A DNA stretch of 64,000 nucleotides, taken from positions 3,348,001 to 3,412,000 of the forward strand of contig AP018536.1 in assembly GCA_003584705.1 (NCBI GenBank). The letters are read 5' to 3'. The DNA is from Lachnospiraceae bacterium GAM79. Its GTDB lineage: Bacteria > Bacillota > Clostridia > Lachnospirales > Lachnospiraceae. The notes beneath the pieces are model-generated. The model made no database searches and was not told the DNA's origin. It saw only the letters and a list, made by a program, of their open reading frames with translations. Numbering within the stretch: position 1 is the stretch's first letter; each line of letters starts with the position of its first letter. A program made the translations under genes and the position numbers. This document shows, in pieces, positions 1-9,383 of this stretch.

Positions 1-1230
1 GGAAAGGCATTTCTCCAGCCTCTCTACATTTGCCTGATGATCCTTCATCTCTTTCATTAATCCGGGAAAATGAATAAGATTTTTATTCACCTTAAACTTC
101 ACAGTCGGCAGGCACAGAAAACCATTGTCATCCAGACGGCAGTCATTGTCCACCAGCATACCGCCTTCTGCGAAGATCTCTGCTTTCTGTCTGCTTATAG
201 GCATACAGAAGTCATAATCCAGCGGGAGGTAAGGCACCGGCATCTTTTCCATGAGAAACATCAGGGTAGCCTTCATCTTCTGGTTGACCGGCTGAAGAGG
301 CGGCATTTTACTTTCATCCACTTCTTTTCTTTCTTCTGCTCCTGCCATAATGGCTCTTGCCTGCAAAATATATAATTTCTGATCCACAAACGCCCATTCA
401 ATATCCATGGGTTTGTGATAATGTCTTTCAATCTCTGCTGCAGTTTCTGTCAGCTTCCTGATCTGTTCATCAGAAAGAGAAAGTCTGCTTCTTTTTCCCT
501 CTGCAACAGGCACGGTAACCGTCTGTTTTTCTCCGTAAACAACCTGCGTTTCCTTGGCTCCGATCTGACACTTTATCACATTTCCCAGTCTGTCGCAGAC
601 CAGCTCATCCGGACTTACGACGCCAGATACCACCGATTCTCCAAGTCCGTAGGAAGCATTGATCAGCATTTCTTCTTTCTTTCCGCTGGCCGGATTTATG
701 GTAAATACTACACCTGCAGTCTCACTTTCCACCATTTTCTGGATAACGACAGCCAGTGCGACGTTCTCATCCTCATATCCTTTTTCTCTCCGGTAGCTGA
801 CAGCCCTGTCCCCCCATAGAGAAGCATAACAGCGTTTTACAGCCTCTGTCAGTTCCTCTTCTCCTCTGACATTCAGATACGTTTCCTGCTGTCCTGCAAA
901 GCTGGCATCCTCTAGGTCTTCTGCTGTGGCAGAGGATCTGACGGCAATCCGTTCTCCCTCTCCGATCCCGATATAATATTCCAGAAGTGTCACATGAAGC
1001 TCTTTCGGCATGCTGCCTGTCAGAAATGCTTTCCGGATTTCCTCTGCCGGTGCCTTCAGATCAATTTTATTTTCCTTCACATACAGCCTGTAGGCCTCTG
1101 TGGTAAGCACTGCTCCCTCCGGTACCGGTATCCCTGCGTGTACCATTTCTCCGAGGTTGGCTCCTTTGCCTCCTGCTGTCAGAATATCCTTTTTCGTAAT
1201 ATCTTCAAACCGCTGCAACAATGCTGTCAT
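1..1230 (-). CDS. PEP synthase / pyruvate phosphate dikinase-like enzyme, N-terminal part (runs off left edge)
   Basis: The 410 residues visible form the ATP-grasp (PPDK N-terminal) half of a phosphoenolpyruvate synthase, PPDK or rifampicin-phosphotransferase-like protein. The gene starts at the ATG at 1230 behind a good site (GGGAAGGAG) and stays open to base 1. Recognisable motifs are GGKGANLGEM near residue 20, the ATP-binding IAVRSSATAEDLEDASFAGQ around residues 95-115, and the PMDIEWAF..LYILQAR end of the ATP-grasp fold around residue 290. Family members usually have 780-870 residues and carry a phosphohistidine domain and sometimes a PEP-binding TIM barrel; those parts lie outside the window, so PEP synthase and a Rph-like phosphotransferase cannot be told apart. 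It is transcribed in the same direction as the sugar operon to its right, about 100 bases from the response regulator. Confidence 0.85.
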   Translation of the reverse strand, partial: MTALLQRFEDITKKDILTAGGKGANLGEMVHAGIPVPEGAVLTTEAYRLYVKENKIDLKAPAEEIRKAFLTGSMPKELHVTLLEYYIGIGEGERIAVRSSATAEDLEDASFAGQQETYLNVRGEEELTEAVKRCYASLWGDRAVSYRREKGYEDENVALAVVIQKMVESETAGVVFTINPASGKKEEMLINASYGLGESVVSGVVSPDELVCDRLGNVIKCQIGAKETQVVYGEKQTVTVPVAEGKRSRLSLSDEQIRKLTETAAEIERHYHKPMDIEWAFVDQKLYILQARAIMAGAEERKEVDESKMPPLQPVNQKMKATLMFLMEKMPVPYLPLDYDFCMPISRQKAEIFAEGGMLVDNDCRLDDNGFLCLPTVKFKVNKNLIHFPGLMKEMKDHQANVERLEKCLS

Positions 1231-1326
1231 GTTTCCACACTCCTTCCCGTTTCATGTTAGCATAGACTAACTTCTGTTGCAATCCGGTTTTCCGGGCAGA
1301 AACATCTTTTTCTGAAAACGCATCTG

Positions 1327-2457
1327 TTATTTTCTTCTCTTATATTCTCCTACTGTCATACCAGTATATTTCTTAAACTGCCTGCAGAAATAAGATGCGT
1401 ACTGATATCCCACCTTTTCTGCCAGCACATTGACATTGTCGATTCCCTGATCGATCAGCCGCCTGGCCTGCTCCATTCGCACCTCCGTCAGATAATCCAC
1501 GAAATTCTTATGCAGCTCCTGCCTGAAAAGATGGCTCAGATAGCTGGTACTGAGTTTTGTATGTTCTGCGATATCCTCCATGGATATATTTTCTATATAA
1601 TGCTCTCCTATATATTGAACTGCTCTCTGCAGATGCAGGCTGCCACTCGCTGCATTGCCCTGTTCCCCTGCATTGCCCTGTTCCCCTGCTTTGTCAGCTC
1701 CCTGTCCCTGCAGCTGGAGCTGCCTTGGAAGTCTTTCCTCAATATCTGCGATCAGGAATCCTGCCTTCATTTCCGGAGCCATGCCAAATACTGTCCGACA
1801 GATCTGGCTCATCATCTCTTCCACATCCCCAGACAGCTTCCGGTATCCCTCTTCATCCATGGCTGATGAGGTATAGATCAGTATAGGCAGCACATTTCCT
1901 TCTGCTGGACAAATGGTAAAATCACAGAAAAGAGATAGCTTTCCTGCTGCTTCCTGTGATAATCTTTTTATTTTTCCTGCATCAGAAAGGCACTGGCTGC
2001 CTTCTTTGGCAAAGCATAGAGAAAGAATAAAACCACTGGTAAATTCTCCCCTTTTCCCTCTGCCTGCATCCTGCTTTCTCTCTGCCTCAATCTTTGAAAG
2101 GACCTCATCCATCTGTTCCTTTAATTCACTTTTCCTGACAGGCTTTAACAGATAAGCATCCGCATGAAGGTGCAGCGCATCCTTTGCATAGGTAAACTTA
2201 CCATACGCTGTTTTGACGATCACATGTCCCTCATATCCCCGTTCCCTGAGAATGGTAAGTGCCTGCAATCCGTTCAGACCCGGCATCTCTATATCCAGGA
2301 TCAGTAAATCAGGATTTTCCTTTGTCACTGTTTCTACTACCTGGGTGCCATCCTGTGCATCCGGCAGGAGTACTGCTTCCGGATAATTCCTTTCCAGAAA
2401 AAAGTGCATTGCCTTAAGCTCCAGTTCTTCATCATCAGCAATCAATACCCGATACAT
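1327..2457 (-). CDS. YesN-type response regulator, receiver plus AraC DNA-binding domain
   Basis: This 376-residue transcription factor has an N-terminal receiver domain (acidic DDE at 8-10, phospho-acceptor Asp55 in LILDIEMPGLNG, conserved Lys in YLLKPV) and a C-terminal AraC/XylS double helix-turn-helix from about residue 275. The DNA-binding part shows the usual NVLAEKVGYQYASYFCRQFKKYTG signature in pieces. A middle region rich in Gln/Gly/Ala (about 245-270) links the halves. The start is the ATG at 2457 with AGGAGA upstream; it overlaps the end of the kinase gene by 16 bases, so the two are translationally coupled. It most likely activates the sugar transporter operon in which it is the last gene. 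The inducer is unknown. Confidence 0.9.
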   Translation of the reverse strand: MYRVLIADDEELELKAMHFFLERNYPEAVLLPDAQDGTQVVETVTKENPDLLILDIEMPGLNGLQALTILRERGYEGHVIVKTAYGKFTYAKDALHLHADAYLLKPVRKSELKEQMDEVLSKIEAERKQDAGRGKRGEFTSGFILSLCFAKEGSQCLSDAGKIKRLSQEAAGKLSLFCDFTICPAEGNVLPILIYTSSAMDEEGYRKLSGDVEEMMSQICRTVFGMAPEMKAGFLIADIEERLPRQLQLQGQGADKAGEQGNAGEQGNAASGSLHLQRAVQYIGEHYIENISMEDIAEHTKLSTSYLSHLFRQELHKNFVDYLTEVRMEQARRLIDQGIDNVNVLAEKVGYQYASYFCRQFKKYTGMTVGEYKRRK

Positions 2458-3917
2458 AAGCTCTCCTCATACGGGATCCTTATTCTGATCTCCGTTCCCT
2501 CTTCCGGTGTGGATATAATTTCCATCGCAAACCCGTCTTTAAAAAATGCCTTCATTCTGTCGATCACATTTTTCAGACCGATACTGTCAGAATGGATCCC
2601 CGTCTGGTCTGTCCCCTCTATATAACTTTGGATCAGTCTCCGCTTTTCTTCTTCCATGCCGCTTCCGTTATCCCGGATGGTTATATCTATCTTCCCATCT
2701 TTTCTGTGGATCCGTATGAGTATTTCCCCGCCCCGGATCGCCAGTCCATGGACGATAGCATTCTCTATAACAGGCTGAAGTGTAAGAGCGGGAATCCTTC
2801 CTTCTGCCGCTGTTTCATCATACTGCAGGTCAAACCGGATTCTTTTGCCAAAACGGATCTGCTGGATATAGATATAATCCCTGCAGTTTTTTACTTCATC
2901 TGCTACCGTAGCCACATGATGGATATCCTTCAGATTATACCGGAAGTAATCCGATACCGCTTCGATCATCTGCTCTGTGGAAGGTGCTTCCTCCAGATAT
3001 GCCATCTGTGCAATACTATTCAGTGTATTAAACATAAAGTGAGGGTTGATCCTCGCCTGAAGTGCCTTGATCTCGCTTTCCTGCAGCAACTTTTCCATTT
3101 TCACCTTCTCCAGCCTCTGCTGCTCCAGCTCCAGCTGAAGCTTCATATTCAGTTCCATCTGTCCCATCTGATCCTCAATACGGGAAAGCATCTCCTCAAA
3201 CAGCTCTGTCAACTGCCCCACCTCATCCCTATTTTGCTTCTGATAACCTTCTCTTTCTGAGCGGTAGGTTGCCGCCTTATAAGACAGTGCCGATATGGGA
3301 CTGATCACATCTCTGGAAAACCAGAGAACCATTCCGAGGATTCCAAGAGAAAATACAATAACTGCCAAAATGCAGATCCCCGAAATCACCTTCATTTCCC
3401 TGTTCAGCTCATTCTGGGCTTCATTGGAATACTGTTCCATAGCCGGATATACATAATCATAATATTTCTCAATCAGCTGCACCACAGTATAAGCTGCCTC
3501 ATCATATGCCTGCAGCCTTTCCTCTCTTGTCCCGTGCACAGTGGCTGCAATCTCCGGTTCGATCTGTTCATACAGGCTGTCTGCCATATGGCAGAGATCA
3601 TCTATTTCTCTGATATAGCTGTCTTCAAAAATAACATGCCTTAAAGAGGCACTGTCGGACCGTAGTCTCTCAAGTGCCTCTTTTGCTGCTTCTCTGTCAT
3701 CCTCCTTCTGCGAAACAGAATAATATTTATATGCCGACAATACCTCACTGAACGTTGTTTTCAGTTCATAGACCCGGTTACTCTTATCAATCAGGTCACC
3801 CAGCCTGTCTTTGGTATAATACTGCATACCAAGCAATATCACCTCTGTTGCAAAAAAGATTGCCATAACTACAAACATACAGAATGAAAATTTTCCTTTA
3901 AGAGAAAGTTTTTTCAT
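2442..3917 (-). CDS. YesM-type sensor histidine kinase
   Basis: This membrane sensor kinase has 491 residues. Transmembrane segments lie at about 10-32 and 178-200 and enclose an extracytoplasmic, mostly helical sensor region of about 145 residues. A HAMP-like linker and a coiled coil (240-285) follow, then the His_kinase domain with the phospho-acceptor His293 in INPHFMFNTLNSI, then a HATPase domain with N-box NAIVHG and G-box DNGSGM. This is the LytS/YesM class that pairs with AraC-type regulators in carbohydrate uptake. The gene begins 8 bases after the ABC ATPase stop, so it is in the same transcript, and it overlaps the regulator gene downstream. The ligand may be sensed together with the binding protein encoded three genes upstream; that is inference. 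Confidence 0.92.
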   Translation of the reverse strand: MKKLSLKGKFSFCMFVVMAIFFATEVILLGMQYYTKDRLGDLIDKSNRVYELKTTFSEVLSAYKYYSVSQKEDDREAAKEALERLRSDSASLRHVIFEDSYIREIDDLCHMADSLYEQIEPEIAATVHGTREERLQAYDEAAYTVVQLIEKYYDYVYPAMEQYSNEAQNELNREMKVISGICILAVIVFSLGILGMVLWFSRDVISPISALSYKAATYRSEREGYQKQNRDEVGQLTELFEEMLSRIEDQMGQMELNMKLQLELEQQRLEKVKMEKLLQESEIKALQARINPHFMFNTLNSIAQMAYLEEAPSTEQMIEAVSDYFRYNLKDIHHVATVADEVKNCRDYIYIQQIRFGKRIRFDLQYDETAAEGRIPALTLQPVIENAIVHGLAIRGGEILIRIHRKDGKIDITIRDNGSGMEEEKRRLIQSYIEGTDQTGIHSDSIGLKNVIDRMKAFFKDGFAMEIISTPEEGTEIRIRIPYEESLCIGY

Positions 3918-3925
3918 AATTCATC

Positions 3926-5443
3926 CTATACAACCATTCTGGTCGCAAGCTCCATTACCTTTTCCTGACTTGCATCTTCCTGCTGCAATTCTCCTGATAC
4001 CTTGCCTCCCGAAAGAACAATGATCCTGTCTGACATTGAAATCAATTCCGGCAGCTCAGAAGATATCATGATAATTGCAATACCCTGTCTTGCCAGTTCC
4101 ACCATGATCTTATAAATTTCATACTTAGTTCCCACATCGATTCCCCTGGTAGGTTCATCCATGATCAGGACTCTCGGTTTGGTCATAAGCCATTTGCTGA
4201 GAACTGCCTTCTGCTGATTTCCACCGGACAGTGTTTCCATATGGACTGTCATATCAGCTGCCTTGATCTTCAGTTCATCAAAATATTTTCTGGCAGACAG
4301 CTGCTCTTTTTTGTGATTAATGATACCATATCTGCAGATTGCTTTCAACGAAGCCAGTGTGATGTTCTCTTCTATGGACATTCCACCTACAAATCCGTCC
4401 AGCTTACGGTCTTCTGTTACAAGTGCAAGTCCTTCCCGGATCGCATCCTCCGGTTTTCTGATCTGTACCTCTCTGCCATCGATCATTACTGCTCCTGATT
4501 GTTTCCCGATAATACCAAAAACTGCATTCACCAGCTCACTTCTGCCGGCTCCTACCAGACCGCCGATTCCAAGAATTTCTCCCTTCCTGACAGTGAAACT
4601 GACGTCTTCCACAATTTTCTTTTTGGCATTCTGCGGATGTGGAACCGAGAAATCTCTGGCCTCCATGACAACTTCTCCCACAGGAACTTTGCATTTTGGA
4701 TACAGATTGTCCATTTTTCTTCCCACCATTTCTGCAATGATCCTGCTCTGGTCAAATTCCTCTCTGTTATGATTGTTGATCACTTTTCCATCCCGCATGA
4801 CAACGATCCTGTCTGAATAAGCGAATACCTCGTCCAGCTTATGGGAAATAAGCACACAGGTATATCCCTGCTTCTTTAAATTCAGCATGATCTGAAAAAG
4901 TGTTGCTGATTCTGTTTCCGTCAGGGATGCCGTCGGCTCGTCCAGGATCAGGATCCTTGGCTTATGGGAAAGTGCTCTTGCGATCGAAACAAGCTGCTGT
5001 TTGCTGGCATTCAGATTTCTTAAAATTTCTGTCGGCTCCACATCAAGCTGAAGCTGACCCAGATACTCTGTTGCCGCCTGATATAGCTTATTCCACTTGA
5101 TCACGTTTCCAAACTGCTTCCAGCCTCCAAGGAAAATATTCTCCGCCACACTCAGGTCAAGATGCATATTCAGCTCTTGATAAATCATGGCAATCCCTGC
5201 TTCCTCAGACTGTCTGGTGTTGTGAAACTGCATCGTTTTTCCTTCTACCAGAATGTTACCTGCATAGCTGTCGCAGGAATAGGAACCACTTAGGATTTTC
5301 ATCAGTGTGCTTTTCCCGGCACCGTTCTCTCCTACAATAGAAAGGATCTCCCCTTCATATGCCTGCAGAGAAACATCATCCAGCGCTTTCACACCCGGAA
5401 AGGTCTTGGTAATATGCTGCATTTCCAATACCATTTTAGCCAT
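3926..5443 (-). CDS. Sugar ABC transporter, double ATPase subunit (RbsA/MglA family)
   Basis: The 505-residue cytoplasmic energiser has two fused ABC modules. The first has Walker A GENGAGKS at 38-45, a diverged signature (NASKQQLVSIARAL) and LILDEPTASL. The second has the degenerate Walker A GGLVGAGRSEL, signature LSGGNQQK and Walker B VLIMDEPTRGID. This asymmetry and length match the ribose/galactose (CUT2) class, in which one fused ATPase serves a homodimeric permease. The start at 5443 has GGAGG at good distance. It sits between the permease and the kinase genes with 8-18 base gaps. The substrate cannot be named; CUT2 importers take up monosaccharides and some related small molecules. Confidence 0.94.
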   Translation of the reverse strand: MAKMVLEMQHITKTFPGVKALDDVSLQAYEGEILSIVGENGAGKSTLMKILSGSYSCDSYAGNILVEGKTMQFHNTRQSEEAGIAMIYQELNMHLDLSVAENIFLGGWKQFGNVIKWNKLYQAATEYLGQLQLDVEPTEILRNLNASKQQLVSIARALSHKPRILILDEPTASLTETESATLFQIMLNLKKQGYTCVLISHKLDEVFAYSDRIVVMRDGKVINNHNREEFDQSRIIAEMVGRKMDNLYPKCKVPVGEVVMEARDFSVPHPQNAKKKIVEDVSFTVRKGEILGIGGLVGAGRSELVNAVFGIIGKQSGAVMIDGREVQIRKPEDAIREGLALVTEDRKLDGFVGGMSIEENITLASLKAICRYGIINHKKEQLSARKYFDELKIKAADMTVHMETLSGGNQQKAVLSKWLMTKPRVLIMDEPTRGIDVGTKYEIYKIMVELARQGIAIIMISSELPELISMSDRIIVLSGGKVSGELQQEDASQEKVMELATRMVV

Positions 5444-5461
5444 ACCCTCACCCTCCTTCCG

Positions 5462-6403
5462 CTATTTCGATGCAATTTTCTTTAGCCGGAATGTATCTAT
5501 GCCGACTGCTGCTACCATAATGATCCCAATGGTGATCTTCTGCCAGTATACAGAAACATGGAGCAGTACCATGGCATTTGAAATAGTTTCCATCAGTGCG
5601 CAGCCAAGAATCGTGCCAAGCACTGATCCATAACCACCATACATACTTGTTCCACCGATAATAACAGCGGCAACAGCTGTCATCTCCCAGCCATCTCCTG
5701 CATTAGGCTGCGCAGAGCTTAATCTTGCTGCCATGATGATCCCCACAAAGCCAGCCAGCAGGGAAACCAGTACATGTGCAGAAAAGAGAACTCTTTTTAC
5801 ATTAATACCGGATACCCTGGAAGCCTCTCTGTTTCCACCAACTGCCATGAGACTTCTTCCATATGATGTCTTTTTGATCACGAAATGAGCGATCAGTACA
5901 ATAGCAACTGCAATAAAAACAGAATATGGGATTCCTGCCAGAGTTCCCTGTCCAAGTACCTTGAATTCATCCGGCAGCGGATAATACGGTTCTCCCTTCG
6001 TCAGTACATTCACGATTCCCCTTGCCACATACATGGTTCCCAAGGTGGCAATCAGTGCCGGGATCCTGCAATTGACGATCAATACCGCATTTACTATGCC
6101 AACCACAGCTGATGCCAGAAGTCCCATAAGAATGGAGAACCAGACAGGAAGGCTGTTTACGAGGCACAATCCGCAGATTGCGCCCCCAAGCCCCATAACA
6201 GAGCCAATCGACATATCCAGGCTGGCCCCCAGCAGTACATAAGTAACTCCAACACTGACGATCAGCAGAAAAGAAACGGATCTTGCCAGATCGATCAGAT
6301 TGGATCCGGCAAAAAACACCGGGTTGATCATACCAGTTACGATACATAATATTGCCAGCGGAACGATCTTGATCAGACCGTTCATGCTTATCTTCTTTTT
6401 CAT
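5462..6403 (-). CDS. Sugar ABC transporter permease (RbsC family)
   Basis: This is a hydrophobic protein of 313 residues with about eight to ten membrane segments, of the CUT2 permease family (BPD_transp_2). Typical features are the SLDMSIGSVMGLGG and RIPALIATLGTMYVARG stretches, the cytoplasmic SGINVKRV loop that contacts the ATPase, and the AAVIIGGTSMYGGYGSVLGTILG segment in pieces. Start choice: a GTG two codons upstream (6409) is possible, but the ATG at 6403 has AAGGTGG seven bases before it and is preferred. It lies between the binding protein and the ATPase in the operon, and the only permease gene suggests a homodimer. Confidence 0.93.
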   Translation of the reverse strand: MKKKISMNGLIKIVPLAILCIVTGMINPVFFAGSNLIDLARSVSFLLIVSVGVTYVLLGASLDMSIGSVMGLGGAICGLCLVNSLPVWFSILMGLLASAVVGIVNAVLIVNCRIPALIATLGTMYVARGIVNVLTKGEPYYPLPDEFKVLGQGTLAGIPYSVFIAVAIVLIAHFVIKKTSYGRSLMAVGGNREASRVSGINVKRVLFSAHVLVSLLAGFVGIIMAARLSSAQPNAGDGWEMTAVAAVIIGGTSMYGGYGSVLGTILGCALMETISNAMVLLHVSVYWQKITIGIIMVAAVGIDTFRLKKIASK

Positions 6404-6423
6404 AAGCACACCACCTTATCTGA

Positions 6424-7452
6424 TTACTGGGCATCTTTGTAAGTATCTACATTTTCAGCCGTCACAAAAGTAACACCGGAATCAATAACTGTCTCTGTCA
6501 GTTCTTCTCCATTGTTGATCCTGGTCAGGAGTTCTACTGCCTTTCTTCCCATAAAATCAGGCTTCTGCACAATGGTTCCCTTTACTACACCTGTACGGAT
6601 AAAGTCAAGGCATTCATCTGTATCATCCCATCCAATCACGGTAATTGTTCCAGAAAGCCCCTGCTCCTCCAGTACCTTTCCTGCTGCCACTGCGCCGGTT
6701 CCTTCACTGCCGAAGATTGCTGTCATCTCCGGATAAGCCTTCAACATATCCTGCGCCTTCTGGGTTCCTGTCAGCATATCAGAATTGCAGGCTTCTGTTG
6801 TCAGGATCTCCATATCCGGCTCATCCTTAATTGCATCCTCAAAGCCCTTGATTCGGTCGTTGTCTGTTTCCTGTCCAATGGTGCCTCTGATGATTCCAAT
6901 CTTTGCCTTACCACCGGTTGCTTCGATCATTGCCTTACCAGCCTCATAGCCCGCATCATAGTTAGAGGTTCCAACATAAGCTGCCCGCTTGCTTTCTGGT
7001 GCATCAGTATCTACCAGTACAACGGGAATTCCCGCATCTACTGCACGGTCAATGGCCGGTCCGATCGCTGCCGGGGAAAGTGCCATTGTAATGATACCAT
7101 CCACCTTGGATGCGATTGCTGTATCAATATATTTCACCATGGCATCCACATCAACCTTGGTATCTCCAAGCACTGCCACATCCACGCCCTGCTCCTTGGC
7201 ACCTGCCTGAATTCCTTCCTCTACATCTATCCAATACTCATGACTGACAAGAGGTGAAACAAAGGTATACCGATAGGTATTTTCTCCATTTGCCGTTTCT
7301 TCTGCACCGGTATCTGCTTCTGCTGATCCCTCTGCAGCTGTTTGATCCTGTGTCTCTGCTGCCTCCTGTGTATTTGTGTTTGTATTTCCGCATCCCATCA
7401 GGGAGATTGCTGTTACAGCCGCCAAAATAAGTGCAATTATCTTTTTCTTCAT
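6424..7452 (-). CDS. Sugar-binding lipoprotein (RbsB-like, periplasmic-binding fold type 1)
   Basis: This extracellular binding protein has 342 residues and a lipoprotein signal (lipobox ISLMGC, Cys21 as lipid anchor). A low-complexity Thr/Glu/Ala linker (about 22-60) is followed by a Peripla_BP_4 domain: YTFVSPLVSHEYW, then VDGIITMALSPAAIGPAIDR, then VVLVDTDAPESKRAAYVGTSN in pieces, typical of ribose/galactose/inositol-binding proteins. The hinge residues are conserved, but the family does not fix the ligand. It is the second gene of the operon, 17 bases after the oxidoreductase stop, with GAGGAAAAAGACT before its ATG. Confidence 0.93.
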   Translation of the reverse strand: MKKKIIALILAAVTAISLMGCGNTNTNTQEAAETQDQTAAEGSAEADTGAEETANGENTYRYTFVSPLVSHEYWIDVEEGIQAGAKEQGVDVAVLGDTKVDVDAMVKYIDTAIASKVDGIITMALSPAAIGPAIDRAVDAGIPVVLVDTDAPESKRAAYVGTSNYDAGYEAGKAMIEATGGKAKIGIIRGTIGQETDNDRIKGFEDAIKDEPDMEILTTEACNSDMLTGTQKAQDMLKAYPEMTAIFGSEGTGAVAAGKVLEEQGLSGTITVIGWDDTDECLDFIRTGVVKGTIVQKPDFMGRKAVELLTRINNGEELTETVIDSGVTFVTAENVDTYKDAQ

Positions 7453-7469
7453 AGTCTTTTTCCTCTTTT

Positions 7470-8828
7470 CTATATTGTTGAAATATGAATATATCTGGGT
7501 TCCGGCTTCTCCGGTTCCTGATCCCCAAGATATACGCCCTGCTTCTTCAGCTGATCCTGCAGCTTTTTCACAGAAAGCTTTCTGAAAGGAACGTCCTCTT
7601 TGATGCTCAGTGCCGCCGCTGCTCCTGCAGCTTCCCCAGTTCCATAGCAGGTGGCCATAACAGCAATTCCATCATGGGCAATGCAGCGTCCCGCTGCAAT
7701 AATATTTTCTACTTCCAGTGGAAGTAATGCCCTGTAAGGAATGCTGTAAGCGTGTCCGGGAATCAGCCAGTACAATTCACAGCCTCCTCCATTCGGATTA
7801 TGGATATCCACACCATAGGCATTCATGGAAATCGCATCATCAAATATAGTATAATTCAGGATATCATCTCTGGTCACTTTATACTCTGCCACGATTCTTC
7901 TGGATACCATCATACCCATCATATTGGCAACCTTGGTCAGTCTTGCATGCTCTGTTCCTTTATAATTATGATGAAGCCAGTCAAGAACCTCCAGTATCTG
8001 CTTTCTGCATGCAATTTCACCCTTTGTGATATCCTCTGCAGAGCAGGGATTGATACCTGTCACTCTGGTCATTTCTGCCCGGAATTCATCTTCCTTCATC
8101 AGCGGGAACAGATTGACTGCTCCATAGGCAAGGGACTTATCTACCTTCCAGGTTACTGTATCCGGCGCAAGACCATCCATACAGAACATGGTAGATACCG
8201 GACTCTTTACTTCTTCTCCATCCTTTTCTCCTACGCCTGTTTCAAATGGCGCTCCTGTGTAGGCAATGACATCTCCATCTCCGGTACAGTCGATCACACG
8301 TTTTGCATATACTGCCTGTCTGCCGGATTTGTTTTCAATGATGACACCTCGGATCGTCTTTCCTTCCATGATAGCTGCCGTGATGTAGGTATGGAATAAT
8401 ACCTTTATGCCATATTTTTCTACCAGTCTGTCAGCTGCGATCTTATACATTTCCGGATCAAACGGGCAGATCGCCGTATCCGGCTCATGGCGGTTGACCG
8501 AAAAGTATGGTCTTTCTTCTGCCAGGTGTGGTGGCTTGATACAGCCTCCCATCTCCTCCAGAAGATTTGTAAATTCCTCAAACACTCCCTTGATCACCTG
8601 TCTGCCTCCGGTATAGGCTGACATGGACATAAAGGATGTGACAAGTCCTACGGTTCCCTGTCCGCCAAGGCAGTTAAACCTTTCGATCAACAGAACCTCT
8701 GCGCCATTTTTGGCAGCGCTGACTGCCGCTGCGATCCCTGAAGGTCCACCGCCACATACCAGCACATCCACATCATAGCTGACAGGCAGTTTTTTTTCAG
8801 GTTCCACATAAATTTTCTGACTCTGCAT
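7470..8828 (-). CDS. FAD-dependent oxidoreductase (FAD_oxidored family)
   Basis: This 452-residue flavoprotein has a Rossmann FAD-binding site near the N-terminus (VLVCGGGPSGIAAAVSAAK, Gly-rich loop at 26-31, then the acidic LLIERFNCLGGQGT), and a second dinucleotide-fold element VIDCTGDGDVIAYTGAPFE. The C-terminal NIIAAGRCIAHDGIAV block is characteristic of PF12831. Members are found with carbohydrate or organic-acid catabolism genes and oxidise or reduce small substrates; the reaction here is unknown. It is the first gene of the ABC/two-component operon, with GGGAGG before its ATG, which suggests it acts on the imported compound. No other catabolic enzyme is in the operon. Confidence 0.85.
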   Translation of the reverse strand: MQSQKIYVEPEKKLPVSYDVDVLVCGGGPSGIAAAVSAAKNGAEVLLIERFNCLGGQGTVGLVTSFMSMSAYTGGRQVIKGVFEEFTNLLEEMGGCIKPPHLAEERPYFSVNRHEPDTAICPFDPEMYKIAADRLVEKYGIKVLFHTYITAAIMEGKTIRGVIIENKSGRQAVYAKRVIDCTGDGDVIAYTGAPFETGVGEKDGEEVKSPVSTMFCMDGLAPDTVTWKVDKSLAYGAVNLFPLMKEDEFRAEMTRVTGINPCSAEDITKGEIACRKQILEVLDWLHHNYKGTEHARLTKVANMMGMMVSRRIVAEYKVTRDDILNYTIFDDAISMNAYGVDIHNPNGGGCELYWLIPGHAYSIPYRALLPLEVENIIAAGRCIAHDGIAVMATCYGTGEAAGAAAALSIKEDVPFRKLSVKKLQDQLKKQGVYLGDQEPEKPEPRYIHISTI

Positions 8829-9229
8829 GAATAATCCTCCCTTATCGTTTTGAACTGTTTCTTTGTAAGATAATTGTAGGATTTTATCCGTTTCACAGAT
8901 ATAAGAGGATTTTTTGTTCCTTATAGTTTTTTTCTTTTTCGCATTATACTTTTTTGTGATTGTTATACTCTTTTGCCCTTATCCCTGGAAACAGTATCTG
9001 CTGTATCTTTATTTTGTGGTTGCATAATAAATGTATTTATGATACACTCACTTCATTCCCACCCGTTTCCGGGATTCCGGGAAGATCATGTTGATTCTTT
9101 TATTTTTATCTTTTGGCATTTCGCCGGATGTTTTCTAAACTGGTCTGCATGATGTAACTATTCACTTTTGTTTTTTGATGTTGTCCTGACATCCGGAAAC
9201 TCACATCTTTATTCAAAGGAGGTCTATCT
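8829..9229. other. Intergenic region between divergent genes
   Basis: This is 400 bases of AT-rich non-coding DNA between the oxidoreductase (minus) and the broken Rpn gene (plus). On the minus strand a TATAAT lies at 8943-8948, a possible -10 for the transport operon, but no good -35 stands 16-18 bases upstream. On the plus strand TTGCAT and TACACT are spaced by 17 bases around 9019-9047, a weak promoter candidate. No gene or clear repeat was found. Confidence 0.4.
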
Positions 9230-9383
9230 ATGACCACAAATCTACTGAAGTCTTATTTTCCTATGATCCAAAGCCGGGAGGAAATCCTTGCCAGGATCTA
9301 TTCTAACCCAAAGCTACAGCAGCTTTTTGAAAGCTGGACTGTCCTGCAGCAGAAAGAATTCCTCGATTTTTGCTCCGGTGCCG
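9230..9383 (+). pseudogene. Rpn-family recombination-promoting nuclease/transposase, 5' remnant
   Basis: It has an excellent start (AAAGGAGG then ATG at 9230). The first ~51 residues read like the N-terminus of PD-(D/E)XK nuclease-family (Rpn/PDDEXK_2) proteins of Lachnospiraceae: LKSYFPMIQSREEI followed by SWTVLQQKEFLDFCSGA. In intact members this continues into RGVK..LYDSFFKEIMNPE and about 200 further residues. Here the similarity stops right after SGA (about 9383) and the sequence continues into the antisense of a minus-strand gene. This marks a recombination junction and the left edge of the island. The family comparison is from memory of the family. Confidence 0.7.

Noticed and set aside
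1510-1886. Plus-strand frames with CPVPLHC-type repeats inside the response regulator
   Set aside because: They are shadows of the Gly/Gln-rich linker codons on the opposite strand.
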